The translations under genes and the position numbers were made by a program. A stretch of DNA of 64,000 nucleotides from Laguncularia racemosa (lineage: Eukaryota > Streptophyta > Magnoliopsida > Myrtales > Combretaceae): NCBI GenBank assembly GCA_037954665.1, contig JBBMOL010000591.1, positions 1-64,000 of the forward strand, written 5' to 3'. Numbering within the stretch: the first letter of the stretch is position 1; each line of letters begins with the position of its first letter. The notes beneath the pieces are model-generated. The model had not been told where the DNA came from, made no database searches, and saw only the letters and a list, made by a program, of their open reading frames with translations. Below are positions 23,182 through 35,773 of the stretch, in pieces.

Positions 23182-23212
23182 ACAAACCCTACTTTAGCAA
23201 GTTTTTTAACTT
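23182..23212 (-). repeat. Element B: 5' LTR, middle piece
   Basis: Thirty-one bases between S1 and the next insertion. ACAAACCCTACTTTAGCAAG matches the plus-strand view of the promoter-proximal LTR segment in relatives (for example CCTACTTAAGCAGTATTTATAC near 9662). It bridges the B LTR parts at 18280 and 32138. Confidence 0.6.
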
Positions 23213-24265
23213 TGATGTATCTAAAACCAAAGGTTAAGCACATGCAAAACTAATTGAAAGGGCAAACAAACAATATCAATCAAGCTAGCTTCCAAATTTA
23301 AAAGAATAATGGGATCAAATCCTCAAAATTTATGACCAATTCTTCAATTAAGATGTGAATCAATTTTTAAATATCCAAATAAGATGCTTTGATACCAAAA
23401 TTTTGATGTACCTAAAAGGGGATTAAGCACATGCAAATTTAAACCAATAACAATCCCTAAATGACTAGGAATATTCGGTTCAAGCGAAGCAATTGTAGGT
23501 GACCTAATTGCAATATATGGTCCGAATGATATATTGCTAAAATGGATCAACACAAAAGTATATTCCTCAATGATGATCACAAACTATAAAATTTAAAACC
23601 CACGTGATTACTACTCAAAATCCATAAGAAAATAACCGTGATCCCTTCCACAATAAATACTTTCATGGTTCAACAATGTGCAAAAATGAGGAATATCAAT
23701 CAAGTTAACAAGAAACTCAAATTAGCACAATAATTCGAATAATTATGAATCAAATCTGAAAAGAAATATTCCAAATCACCTAGATATTACACATTATAGA
23801 AGAAAAGAAATCACAAAAAATTGACTTGTTTAAAAACTCACAATTTCAAGTTTTTGCACTCGCCACAATCTCAACTCTTGGGATTGAAATTGATAAGAGG
23901 AAATTTGAACTAGGAATTCTAATTCTTGACATGAAAATGAGTGTTTTAATCTAAAAATTGGCCTCCTCAAAACCTTACTGAAGCAAGTATTTATACTTAC
24001 CCCCTTTAGGGTTAGAAAAGTCCACAAAATTACAACTATGCCACTTTTAGGGGGGCCCGATCCTAAATGAAAATTACAAAAAAACGAAAGTGTCCAAAAG
24101 AAAGATTGCAACATAAATAGTCTGAAGAAATAATTATAAATAAAGTAGTATTCATCATGTTGCTCTTCCGTTTGGATTCGTTGGCCTAGTCATCGTTTGG
24201 GTTTTGGTTGGTCCCTGGATAACCCATAAGCTGAGTTTTAGTGAGTTTGTCCATCGCCTGTTAAG
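23213..24265 (-). mobile_element. Solo LTR, alpha family long form, left part
   Basis: The outer terminus is at 23213 (TGATGTATCTAAAACC on the plus strand). A PBS-like motif follows at 23384-23400 (GCTTTGATACCAAAATTT), with an inner terminus at 23404 (TGATGTACC). The TATA region (AGTATTTATACTT on the plus strand) is near 23989. The LTR is cut at 24265 by the Athila-like element and ends at about 32137. Flanks AACTT (23208-23212) and the degraded AAATT-like sequence after 32137 fit a target duplication in the B LTR, blurred by poor sequence. Confidence 0.7.
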
Positions 24266-25896
24266 TGATACACTCGAACATATAATTAAAATGGGAGCGT
24301 AAATTGCAGCAAGTGCACTGGTCGTATCAAGTAATAAAGTTTGGGGAAAAGTAAGGTTGTCGATCCCTCGAGGAAACCCAATAGAGTACTAGATCTATGG
24401 CAAAATTCTTACCCAATTTATCTAGGTGTTTAAAAAAAAGGGGTTTTTAAAATGTTTTAATTTCAAAAAATTTTAAACTTAAAGCAACAAAAAAAATTTT
24501 TTATGACGAATCAAATCAATTATAAAACAAGGGAAATTGGGAATTCACCTAGATTTTTTAATAAAATTGTTTCCCCCATTTAATTAATTTGGGTTAAAAG
24601 GGTTTTTCAAGGAGTTTAGAAAATTCCTTTTTAGGGTTTGTTGACCTTAAATAAATTTAGTCGGTTTCCGCGTCCCCAAAATTAACCAGGGAATCAAAAT
24701 TATGTTCTTTCACCCCCCGATCCCTACAAACAACAAATGCCCTAAACAATTAACCCTAACCCTTAGTGATTAATTAACAAGAAACATTCCCTTGGGGCCC
24801 TCCATAACTTTTAATTTAAACCCCAATTATGGGCAACCCCCGTATTGATAATAAATTCCAATTAAAAATTTCCTAAAAAATTTCCTAATCAATTCCCGTA
24901 TCAAAAGGATTTCTAAAAAATTAAAATTCAAAAAAGGTTATAATTGAAATAAAAGGGAAATTTGCAATCTTGAATAATCCTAAAAATTTCCCTAATTACA
25001 AAAAATGGTTTAAAATTTTTCCCTTTTTTAACTTTAAAATTTTTCACCCTTTTTCCCAAAGGATAAATTTGAACATTATAGTATGAGTTGAAATAAAAAA
25101 AATTAAAAATAAAGGGTGCAAGGGAATTATATTAAACAACTAATAAATGGCATAAAAAGAAAAAAAAGAAAATGAAACAATGGTTATAATCTTAAAGGGT
25201 TTCAATCTTCAAAAATGACTCCTTAAATTCTTCAATTGAAAGAAAATTTTCAAAAAAATTGAAAATTTTTCCCTTCAAACAAAAATTGGGGAAAAAATCA
25301 AAATCCCAAAGGAAATTCAAATTTATTCAAAAGAAAACAAATGATGCTAAAACAAAAAAGGGAAGAAAAAAAGGGGTTCAAAACAAAAAAAAAGGATGCT
25401 TAAAAAAAGAAAGGATGCCCCCAAAGGTTTCACAAAAAGGGGTTATTTATAGTCCAAAGAGGGGGGGGGATAAGGTTGATCTGATGAGGTTTTGAGTCAG
25501 CAAATTAATTAGGATAAAATTTTGGAGAGATTCTCGCAATGGATATCCGGGGGGGGTAATGAAGGCCAGCCCCAAGGGGCCGGCGGTTTTTTTCTTTTTT
25601 TTAAACCCGGTTTTTAAAGGGCCCGGCCCCAAGGGCCCGGGGGGCCCTTAAAATGTGGGGCCGGGCCCCAAGGACGGCGGCCTTCATTTGAAAACCCTTC
25701 GTCACTTTTTTAATTTTTTGGGGAAAAACTCCCCCAAATTTAATTTTTTAATTTTTATTTTGGGTTTAAAAAACCTGTTTTTTTCCCCAATTTTTTACCT
25801 TTTTAATTTTTCATTTCTTTATATTTTTATAATAAAAAAAAAAATTTAAATAAAAGTCCAAAAAAAAATTATAAGTATAATGTGATCTTATCAACA
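24266..25896 (-). repeat. Athila-like element: 3' LTR
   Basis: About 1.63 kb, direct repeat of 30293-31964. Shared landmarks are GCAGCAAGTGCACTGG (about 24307 and 30342), GTTGTCGATCCCTCGAGG (24357 and 30389) and GGACGGCGG (25671 and 31743). It ends in TTATCAACA on the plus strand. Confidence 0.8.
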
Positions 25897-27170
25897 CCCC
25901 CACACTTGAACTTTTGCTTGCCCTAAAGGGCCAAAATAATTTTTTTTAAACAAGGGAAATCCATTTTGGGAACTTCTGGTCCCCATTGTTCTGACCATAC
26001 TAAAAAATTTTTTAATTTGTATATTAGTTGAAATTTTAGTGGGTTATTTTAAATACAACAGTTTTTTAAACCCCCAGTATTTAAAACAATAGAAAAAAAT
26101 TTACTTAGCCAAAAAAGGAAAAAAAATTTTCTTTTAAAAACTTCTTTGGGGTTATTAGCAAGAAATTAATCCCCCTCAATTTTTTTTTTCTCTAAAAAAA
26201 AGATAAAACAAGGGGTGAAAGCATATGGTACCCATTTTTTCCTAGTTTTTCCCCCCCCTTTTTTTTTTTTTTTATGTTTTTTTTTCCCTTTTGGTTTGGC
26301 AGCGGATGGAAAATTCACTCTTCGGAGGGCCCAAAAGCTCGCCCATTTTAAACCCTTTGGACTTTCATTAAGGTACAAAAATTTTTCCCTTTCCCCCCTT
26401 CTCGTTATTGTGAGTTCATTGAGGTCGGCAAAACCTGGGCTCATGCCTAATTGCCAGGTTTTAAAGGGCCCCCTTCGAACCTTCCTCACATTTAAATTTA
26501 AGATTGGATACCCCTTTAACTCATTTTTCCTGAGTTATTGGAAGAAAAGGCCTTTTTTTTTTTTTTTTTTAAGGGATCACAAAGTAAAAATATTTTTTTT
26601 ACCTTTTTCCCTAGGTGTTAAGGTTTTCCCAAAAGAAATTTAAATTTAGAGATTTACCCCAAACCCCAATTTTTTCCTTTGGGAAGAAAAACTTGCTTTT
26701 TTTTTCCAATTTAAGGGTCAATCTCAATTTCAAAGGCTAAACATGGGGAAAACCCCCTTTCTCTAGGATTTTATAAAAAATTTTTAAAACTATGAAAACT
26801 AGTCACAAAAATTTGGGGGGAGTAGGGCCCAAACCAAATTTTCTAATTCAATTTCAGGATTTCATTAAAAACCCATTTAAGGGGAACATAAAAAAAGCAG
26901 GGGTTTTTGAAAAGTTTATGATGTGTGCAATCATTATACTTCTACATTTATAATCCCTTCCCCACATTTAAATTTGGGACAATGCCCCTCATTGTTCCAA
27001 ATTTAAAATCCCCAAAATTTAAAGGAAAAACGAATTTTCAATGGAAATTGAAATACTGGGTACTTCCCTGGTAAAAAATTTGGTTCATCAGGAAAAAAAT
27101 TTCCCCTCCTAAATGTTTTTCTTTCCTTTGGGGAAGTGTTTGAATGCCCCGGAGCTCTTACCCACCTTGT

Positions 27171-27206
<36 letters not shown>

Positions 27207-30200
27207 ACTATTTTAGAAAAATTATTAAGAATGGGCTGCCTCCCTTGAAGCGCTTTTTTTTATAGTCACCCGCCGGACAAATCAGGGTTAGCTTACATAA
27301 GGATTTTTAAACAACTCCTTCAACACCTTTGGGTTTTCAGATTAGGTTTTCCCAAGTTTCCCTTCCTTGGTAGGGGGTTTGCCCTTCTTTTCGCTTCCAC
27401 CAATGTTTTATAGGTAGATATCAACAAATTTTACCTGCTGGATTTTTTCCCCCTTGCCCAATCCCAGGATTTCCCTTATTCTTTCCAACGGGCCCTTGGG
27501 AATCTGCTGCTGCAATTCTTTTGTCATAGGCGTTTTAAAATTTTAAAAAAAAGGTGAGGCCTTGGTTTTCCCTAAATTCAGACACTTATAATCAAACTTT
27601 TGATAAAAAAAGACATTGGGTTTTCAATGTCTGATAGGCTTTTGTGTCGGAAGGGTAGTTTTCCCATAGTCGTCTTTTCCTTTTCAAAAGAAAAAACATT
27701 TTCAGTCTGGGGGTACTTTTTCCCCCCCCTTTGTTTTCTTCTATTTCACCCCCAAATCATCTTTCTCATTCAAGCAGCTTCAAGAGTGGTTTTTGCCTAC
27801 ATTTTCCCTCCACTTTTTTTTGTTAGTAATTTCACCCTCAGAGTTTATGTCAGAATACCTTCCCTTTTTCATTAGACAAAAAACACAGGATCATACATAC
27901 AAATTTTTACCGGGTTTCATTAGTGCTCTAAGGGTAAAGTTAAACCTTGTCCTACAAAATTAGAGCTTGCCCTGTGGCTGGGAAAATGGTTTTTTCCAAA
28001 GTCATGGGTACCTCTCTATCTTCTTCCTTTTCCCAAAGGGACTAAAAAAGTAACGGAAAGTTAAAATTTGCCCCACTTTTATTTGGACTTTCTCCACTAT
28101 CCCCTTTGGGTTTTTGGGACACTTCTACCCGGCAATTTGAAAAGGTAAAAATGCGTCTCCTTACATTCTCCAAGCCCTTTATTTTTTTGAAAATAGACAG
28201 AGGCAAAAATTTTAATTTGGCCCCAGAATCTAAAATTTTACTTTACCCAAAATTTAAAAATTTTACCAATAGTGCAAGGAATTTTTTAAAATTTCCCCTG
28301 TCTCTTTGTTTTTTTGGGAAAATTGGGGAAAAAATTTCTTTTTTAAGATCTTAAAACTTTTTTCCTTTAAGCATCACTGGTTTCATTTCCTTCTTTCTTC
28401 CTCTTTTTTGTGGTAAATCCTTCAGAACCTAGCATATGTTGGCATCTGCTAAAGTCCCTTTGGGAAAAAAGGAATTTTTAATTCCCAATTTTTAAAGACT
28501 TCAAAAAATTTTAGCAAATTTTTAAATCCAATTGTTTTTTGGGCTTCAGCCTTCCGGGGAAAAGGGAATAGGGGGAAACATATGCTTTTCTTTTTGGTGA
28601 ATTTTTCTTTGGTCCCCCTTCCCTTTTTGTTTCCCTTTATCTTTCCCCGGGTTTTTTACCTCCTTTTTCCTAAGTTTCTTTTTCAATCAATTCCTTCCCA
28701 CTTTTTAAACATAATAGCATTTCCCCCCTTTGGGATTTTCCCTAAGTATTGCTGGGTTTAAAACCCCCGGGAGGGTTTTTTATAAACCCGTTGGACTTTG
28801 GGACAAGCTAATTTTCAAGATTCCTAATGGGTGGCTTTTTGGATTTTGAAACATTGTGTCAGTTTTTGCATTTTCCCTTATAATGAGTTCTTCCTTTTTT
28901 TAGACTGACCTTGCTGAGAAGGGGTTTTTAAATGATTAGGTATTGTTGATGGGGAGTATTATGATTTAGGACCTTGCTTTTAAAATTTCCGGGGGGTTTT
29001 TTAAGTCCCTTTTGTTATCATTTCAATGGGGGAAATTTGGATGGTTAGGGCCCCCTGGATTTTAGGTGTTTGAAAGGGCCCTTGATTTCCTCTTTGGAAA
29101 TTGTTGACAAAATTTTTCTTGCTCTCCTGGGGGAGGAGGAAAAAATTTCTAGATGGGCATCAAAAGTTGGGGTGGTCCCGGGGATAACTCACAACAAGAA
29201 AATTTATTTAAAATTTAAAAAAAGGTTGCAGAGGGGGAGTTTTTCTTACCTGGGGGGGTAAGAGCAGAAATCTGAGCTGTTAAGGGGGTTCCAATCATTG
29301 ACAGATGCCCCTCTAGCCCCTTTCCTCTTTCATGTTGGGGCCAAAATGTGCACTGAGGCCAAATTTTATCTATCAAAGCACTAGCCCCCTCCCTATGTCT
29401 TACTCTTAATGGGACCACCAGAAAACAAATTTTACCGAGATTTTCAATGTGTCATCTTAAAATGAGATAGAATATCTCAATAAGGGGGAAATTTTCTGGT
29501 TTAAACCATTGGGGGGGCATTTTCTAAAATTTCCTCCCCTTAAAACTTTCCCCTGCTTTTATAAAAATGATTCACCCCTAAAAAATTACTGAAGTTTTTG
29601 ATGTCATTTTTAACCTAAACAGTTCTAGCTGGTGGAAAAAATTTTCCCTTTAAAATTTAGATGAGAGATCTTTCCCAAGTGGTTACAGAGTCTATGTGGA
29701 AAGAAATTTTACCAAGCCCTAGCTTTTTTTTAAGTGAAAAAAGGAAAAAAATTGTAGCCTAATTACATCAAACAGTACATTATTCATTTTTTACTGTATT
29801 ACAATATTGAAGAAAAAACTGCAATTTGCCCCATCAGGGGCTCCAATTTTTATATCCTCCAAAATTTATTTGTTTTAACCATTTGAAGAGTGCTGGTTTT
29901 AACTCGAAATTATTAGCCTGAATTGTTTTGGTTTTTCTAATTGCGGCCTGAAAAACAGGGGAACCCGGGATTCTCGAAGTGCTCTACCAAAACCCTGAAT
30001 CCCGATTGTTTTTTCTAAACTGCCATGTTTTCTTCTTCCTTTCTTCTTTTGTCTTTCTAAGGGTTGGGCGCCCAAAGGGGCGTTCTATCTCAAGATTTAA
30101 ATTTGGTTTGAAATTCAAACACTTTTTACTCTTGCGATAAAAAAACCTTTTTAAAAAGGGAAAGGAAAACGATCACACCCAAAGATAAGAAAAAATTTAA

Positions 30201-30292
30201 ATTTAAAAAAATAATTTTGGCCCAAATTACCAAAGAATTACCAAAAACTAATACTATTTTGTTCCCCCCGGGGAGTGGGGGCCCAAAAAAAT
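25897..30292 (-). other. Athila-like element: internal region, no readable genes
   Basis: Dominated by runs of 5-25 identical bases (for example a T run near 27178-27200). I found no retroviral motif on either strand. A 142-codon plus-strand frame at 26215-26643 and a 107-codon minus-strand frame at 26166-26489 are products of low complexity. The usual Athila interior is much longer, so the element is deleted or its sequence is unreliable. Confidence 0.5.
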
Positions 30293-31964
30293 TTATACAC
30301 TCAGAACATATATATAAAAAGGGAAAAGGGGGTAAATTGGCAGCAAGTGCACTGGCGTATCAGTAATTTAAAATGGTGAAAAGGGAAGGTTGTCGATCCC
30401 TCGAGGAAACCCAAAAGAGTACTAATCTATGGCAATTCTTATTTAATTTAAAGGGGTTTTAAAAAAAGGGGGTTTTTAAATGTCTATCTAAAAAATTTTT
30501 AAATTAAAGCAACAAGAAAAATTTTTTTGACGAAACTATCAATTATGGGAAAAAAGGGGGAAAAAAGAATTCACCCCGATTTGTTAATCAAATTGCTTTC
30601 CAAAATTATGTAATAGTGGTTTTTAAGGTTATTCAAGTGGGGTTTAGAAAATCCTTTTTAGGGTGTTTTACCTTTTTAAAAAAATTAGTCGGCTTCCGCG
30701 TTCCCAAATTTAACCCCAAGGGGAAACAAAATTAGTTTTATTCACCTCCCGATGCTACAAAAACCTTTAAAGCCCCAAAACAAATTAAACCCAATCCCTT
30801 AGTGAAATTTTTTAATAAGAAACAAATTTCATTGGCCCCCATTAAAATCTAAATTTAAAACCCAAATTTTGCCAAATTCCCCTAATTTAAATCAAATTTA
30901 AATTTAAAAATTCCTAACAAATCCTTAACAATTCCCGTATCAAAAAAAATTTCAACAAAATTTTTAAACAAAGATGATTATAATTGAAAATTTTAAAAGG
31001 AAAATTTCAATTTAAAGAAAAAATTCCCAATAAATTTATAATTACATAAAAATGGCTTCAATTATTCCCCTTTTAAATTTTAAGTTTCATCCAAATTTTC
31101 CCCAAGGATGATTTTGAAAAATTTTAGTATGAGTTGCATAAAAAAAATTTTTAAAAAAAGAAAGGGGCAATGGAATTATATTAAACAAATAAAAAATGGG
31201 ATAAAAGAAAAAAAAAAGTAAAAGAAAAAAATTTGGGTTTTAATCTTCAAGGCTTCAAACTTCAAAAATGACCCCCTTGGGAAATTTTTTCAATTTTAAA
31301 GGGAAACTTCAAAAAAATGACATTCTTCCTTCAAACTAAAAATTTTGGGAAAAAACTTTAAATTTCCCAAGGAAATTTAATGATTCAAAAGAAAGACAAA
31401 TGGGTGCTAAAAAAAAGAAAAAGAAAAAAAGGGTTTAAACAAAAAGAAAGGAATTTCTTAACAAAAAAAAGGATGCCTCCAAGGTTCACACAAGGGGTTA
31501 TTTTTAGATCCAAAAAGGAGGGGGGGTAAGGTTGATTGATGAGGATTTGAGGGCAGGCAAATTAATTAGGATACGATTTTGGAGGGGATTCTGCAATTTG
31601 GGTATCCGGGGGAGGGGGAATGAAAGGGGCCGGGGGTCAAGGCCGGCTCAAGGCCGGCGGGCCCTTTTTTCTTTTTTTAGGGCCCGGTTTTTTAAAAGGG
31701 CCCGGGTCAAAGGGCCCGGGGGCCTTGAAAGTAGGCCGGCCAAGGACGGCGGTCTTTCAAAATGCAATCCCTTTGCTCCTTTTTCAATTTTGTGAAAAAT
31801 CCTCCCAAATTTAATTGTAATTTACTTTTTGGGGCCCAAAACCTATATTTTCCAAAAATAAAATACCATTAAGTATAAATTTTTTATATTTTCTTATAAT
31901 ATTTTTAAAAAAAATTTAATATAAGTCCAAAAGAAAAAATAAGTATAAGTGATTTTTATTTTAA
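30293..31964 (-). repeat. Athila-like element: 5' LTR with adjacent PBS
   Basis: Pairs with the LTR at 24266. It starts near TTATACACTCAGAACATA and ends near GTGATTTTTATTTTA. The candidate PBS lies at about 30266-30288, immediately inside the LTR end on the minus strand. Confidence 0.7.
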
Positions 31965-32137
31965 AAGCATGATAAATGTTCTTGTTAGAATATACAATTC
32001 GCGGAAAGAGAGAAAAGGGTTAGTAAACAAATAATTCCCCGGGGCGTTTGGGGCTCAAAAGGGCCCCTTTTTTCCAAGATTTGAAATCCTTTGGTTCTTA
32101 CCCTAATGATAAAGGGTTTTTTCGGATTTTTGGGTTC
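31965..32137 (-). mobile_element. Solo LTR, alpha family long form, right part
   Basis: Continues the LTR cut at 24265. Minus-strand landmarks are GATTTGAAATCCTTTGGTTC (plus view, 32080) and the GGCCCC block, which match the S1 LTR start (GAACTAAAGGGTTTCAAATC, 18323-18342). It ends near 32137 where TGATAGG is expected but poorly readable. Confidence 0.6.
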
Positions 32138-32559
32138 CTTTTATAAATTGCTCCAATTAGGGTTAAAAGTCTAAAAAATTACGTCTATGCCACTAAAGTG
32201 GCCGTTTCCCAATTCAACAAAAACAAACAAAAAAAAATGTCCCAAAAAATGATTACAAATTAAAACCCGGGTTTAAAGGAAAAAAAACAAAAACAAAGAT
32301 GGTCTTTAAAAAGTCGGTTCTTTAAGTCAATTTAGATTTATCCGGGGGCCCCCTTGGGGTGAGTCCGATGAAAGTTCCAATTTGATTTAATGTGGAGGTC
32401 ATTTGGCATTTTATAAAGATGATTTACTTTTACCTGTATAAGGGCAAATTTAAACATTATTGGAAGGAAATGGATACATTTTTTTAACAATTTGGATCAT
32501 ACATTTCCAAAATTTAATTTCCTTTAAATTGGGGGTCATAGGGTAGATTCCCCTCATCA
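32138..32559 (-). repeat. Element B: 5' LTR, U3 part
   Basis: Begins GCTCCAATTAGGGTTAAAAG and contains TACGTCTATGCCACTAAAG. It also holds a degraded copy of the adjoining block (compare ACCGGCATCTTGAAG-type sequence in relatives). It ends CCCCTCATCA at 32559, which fits the B LTR start TGATGGGAATC seen at 5881. Confidence 0.55.
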
Positions 32560-33520
32560 TGTGTTGGGGTAATTGACTCATGTGTTTTATTTTTTAAAAT
32601 GCATATGGGAAAACACTCTACCCAAATTTTCAAATTTAAAACCCCATCCCCCAATCCCTTTTTGGGAAAGCATCAATATTTACCAAATGACTCCTTTGTT
32701 TGGTAAAACAAAATATTGGAGTAGAGACTAAAAAAATTGTTTAAACCCTTTTAAAAACTTTTTAATTTTCTTCTTTCCCCACAAAATTTTTAAATTTTTT
32801 TTAGTCAATTGAGTAAGTGGTTTGGGTATTTAGAAAAATCCTTTTCAAATTTCTATAGTATTCGGGCCCAAAAAATAAAGAAAACCCCTTTCTTTTTGGG
32901 TTTTGTTTTTGGTCTTTTTTTTTCTTTTTTAGGATCAACCAAAATAAACTTCTTTGTGATTTAAAATCTAAAAGAAATTTTGGTTTTACTAGAATTCATA
33001 CTGTGAAAAATTTTTCATTTTTAATTTTTTGTTTTCTTTGGGTTTGCCCAAAACAATCTTTAAATGTTCCTCTGTTTTTTTAGGTGTTTTAGAAAAACCA
33101 AAAAATCCCTCAATGAACATAACACACACTTGTCTATTAGGGATTGAAAAAATTTTTTATTCATGAAAATCACAAATGTCGTGATGCATTAGTTAATCTA
33201 AATTGATTACCTTTGAATCATGATGTTTTCCCAAATCTAATTTGAAAGCATTCTGTGGACATCGTCTAGGGATTAAAAACACAATTGTGGTATCCAATCT
33301 CAAATCAATTCACTAAAAAAACACTTGTTACCTTTGTATTGGTTAAATAAAATCATCAATGGGTTGGGAATAGATACTTAATTTTTTAAAAAGTAACCCT
33401 TTTTTAGTTTCGTATAATCAAAACAAAGTCTCATTGTACCCTCCTTTTTTAACGAATTGGGATTGAAGCCCCCATGGTGACACGTTTTTGGTCAAAAAAA
33501 TCCCTGGGTCTAAAAAATTT
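32560..33520 (-). pseudogene. Element E: RT and RNase H of a chromovirus (degenerate)
   Basis: Minus-strand fragments read KKEGTMRLCFDYTKL near 33420-33460, equivalent to the RT entry KKKDGTMRLCIDYRQL. FEKDFSKYPN and LLNWLKK follow near 32800-32860 (RT-RNase H connection), then YASRQLKTHES-type RNase H residues near 32560-32620. Frames shift constantly because of homopolymer errors. With the integrase and chromodomain at 3.6-5.2 kb, this is best read as one element E, split when B inserted into its RNase H. The upstream half of E would lie right of the window. Confidence 0.6.
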
Positions 33521-35761
33521 TGTGGGGTTTTTAATTTTTAATTTTTTCCCCTTCCTTAAAACCCATCTAGATAGAACCCCCATGCCCCTTTAATATAGAT
33601 CCTCGACCCTTTAGGGTTTGGAAATTCGTTTAATTTTTTTTAAATCGACCACCCAATGTTGTTGGGAAAAATTGAATTAAACTAAAGGGGCGGATTAGTT
33701 TAATTTGGACCAAAAGTCGTCTTTATTTCCTCTTTTCATTTTTGGTGAAAAAAGGAAAAGGAAAACCAGAGTTTCTAAGTTCGGAGGCTAACCTATTAAA
33801 AGCTTATGGTTACCACCTAATCTCCTAAAATTATCTCTATCTAGAAATGTCTTTTATTTGTTTCTGTTGCTTTGTGTTTTTGGGAATGAGTTATTTGAAA
33901 AAATGATTTTTTTTATTTCATTTTATGGGTTGACCTAAACGGGTGCCTACGTACCGCAATTCAGGTTTCAAACAAGCCGTAGTTCGTTTTTCCTTTAAAA
34001 TATTTAGTGGGTTTGTGGTTTTTTAATTTTTTGAAAATCTCTTTTTATTTATTTTTTTAAAAATTTTTGGGATTTTTCAAAAAAAAACTAAACCTAACTT
34101 AAAAATTTTTGATTTTTTTGAAAAAATTTTTTGGGGGAAAACATCAATTTTGGATTTTTTTGGGGGGAAAAAGTTTTTTCTAAGTGCAAAAAACTCTTTT
34201 TTTAAAATTTTTTGAATTTTTTTTTAATTTAAAAATGATTTTGTTTTGGGTAATTTTTAGGGATTTTTTTTTTTATTTTTCCTTATTCTTCTACTTTTTT
34301 TTATAATTTTTATGAGTTTTCATGTTTTTTAATGGGTTTTTTAATTTTTTTTTTTATGTTTTTTTATTAATTTTTTATAGTTTTTGTGAATTTTTTTTAA
34401 AAAATTTGATAAATAAGTTATTATCTACCTTTTTTAAAAATCTAAAGTTTTATTATTTTTTCTTAATATTTTTATTATTTTTTCCTCCCCATTTTTTTTA
34501 ATTTTTTAAAATTTTTAAAATCCAAAAAAAAATCTAATTTCTAACTTTTTCCTATTTAGGGAAGTATAAAAAAACAAAAAATAAAAAAAATAAATAGAAA
34601 ACCCTAACAAAATAAATAATAAATTAATAAATAACTAATAAAATAATAAATCAGATAAAAACAAATAAAATAAATAAACAAAATTAAAAAAAAAAATCCG
34701 GAAAAATCCGACTTACCTGGTTTCTGGGTGGGTACGCGGGTCGGGTCTTTTGGGGTCAAAACAGGCCCGAAGGGGGTGGGGTTCGGACACAGCGGCGGGG
34801 GAGTGCCTTTGCCGGCCCCGTTCCGGCGGCCTTTTGCAGCGGGTGAGGTGTCGAATCTTAGGTTATCGAGGGTGGGGAATCCAATGGGGGGTTTTTTTTT
34901 GCTCCAAAACGCCTCCTAGTGGTTACTTAGCCCCTGATCGGGATGCGGCTTCGATTTCCCCCGGGGGGCTCCGTTCACTCTTTTCTCTCACTTTCTCTCC
35001 CCCCCCTTTTTGATCTGTGTTTGGCTTCCTCTCCCATCCTCTATTTATAGGCTTCGAAATCAGCTGGAAAAGCTCGGTTTTTCCACCGATCGGGGGCAAA
35101 CCCGGGATCGACTTTAAATGAGCAACTCCGAATTTTTCTAAATCCTTTTTATTTGTTGAGATTTGATTCCAATTGGATGAGTTTATCCCCAATTTTATTT
35201 TAAGATCTATTGGATTTGTGCAAAAAATCGAATCGAAACGGCCGAAATTCGAAATTTTTCCCCTCGTCGGCGATCTCGGACCGAGGTTGAAGACGATCAC
35301 CCGCCCAGCGGCCCCTGCGTTCCCCTCCGCCAATCAGAAGCTGCCCACGTGTCCTAGGTAAATTAAAAAAATCGCAAAACGCGGAAAATGCTTCCCCCCG
35401 CTTTTTTAACCCGCGACGTCGCAAAACCCCCTTAGCCATGGCTCGGACCAGTTGAGCTAGCCCATTGTCCTGATTTTGTTTATTTCGCAAATTGCATAAA
35501 TGCAATGCGATTTTTTTTTTTTTTTTTATTTTTTTTTAAATTTCAAAAAATTTTTTTAAAAATTATTTATTCCTTTTTTTTGCCATTTCTAAAAACATTT
35601 TTTAAAAATTGATGTGTTTTTCCCCATTTTTTTTTATTTTTTTGAAAATTTTTATTAAATTTTTTCTACAAATTTGAGAAAAATTGGGGGAAAAAAATTT
35701 AAAATTTTAAATTTTTATTAATTATTAATTTTTTCCTAGGGCAAAAAAAAAGGGGGTTTAC
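33521..35761 (-). repeat. Ogre/Tat LTR1 (3' LTR of a lost copy, O3)
   Basis: Homologous over its length to the clean LTR at 50105-52242, but a separate subtype. The left edge TGTGGGGTTTTTAATTTT corresponds to TGTCGAGTCTAATTTT. The right edge AAAGGGGGTTTACA corresponds to AAATGGGGTGCA. It is followed on the plus strand by GCTGCCCCCTTT, on the minus strand a purine tract AAAGGGGGCAGC, as expected of a PPT before a 3' LTR. It carries the conserved hairpin at 33675-33705 and a tRNA-like module at 35393-35455. It interrupts E's RT. Confidence 0.7.
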
Positions 35762-35773
35762 AGCTGCCCCCTT
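35762..35773 (-). other. Polypurine tract of Ogre copy O3
   Basis: The minus strand reads AAAGGGGGCAGC just before the LTR start TGTAAACCC. The next LTR (LTR2) begins immediately upstream of it, so nothing else of O3 remains here. Confidence 0.55.

Larger units (their letters stand above)
24266..31964 (-). mobile_element. Athila-like LTR element (internally deleted)
   Basis: Two direct LTRs enclose 4.4 kb. On the minus strand the LTR begins TGTTGATAAGATC. It is preceded by a polypurine tract read as GTTCAAGTGTGGGGG (25897-25911). Downstream of the 5' LTR the PBS reads GGGCCCCCACTCCCCGGGG followed by AACAAAATAG. This looks like an error-laden copy of the Asp-type PBS (TGGCGCCGTTGCCGGGG) used by Athila elements. 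The flanks TTAAG and a TAAAAG-like repeat fit a target duplication inside the solo LTR. No Gag or Pol motif could be read inside. Lineage is inferred from the LTR start, PPT and PBS only. Confidence 0.6.

Noticed and set aside
25500..25700. GC-rich patches in AT-rich DNA as a new satellite or CpG island
   Set aside because: They are part of the Athila-like LTR (paired at 31560-31760) and their runs look like base-calling errors.
26166..26643. Overlapping frames of 107 and 142 codons on both strands
   Set aside because: Both run through T/A/C homopolymers in the poor-quality zone and encode poly-Phe or poly-Lys. No domain is seen.
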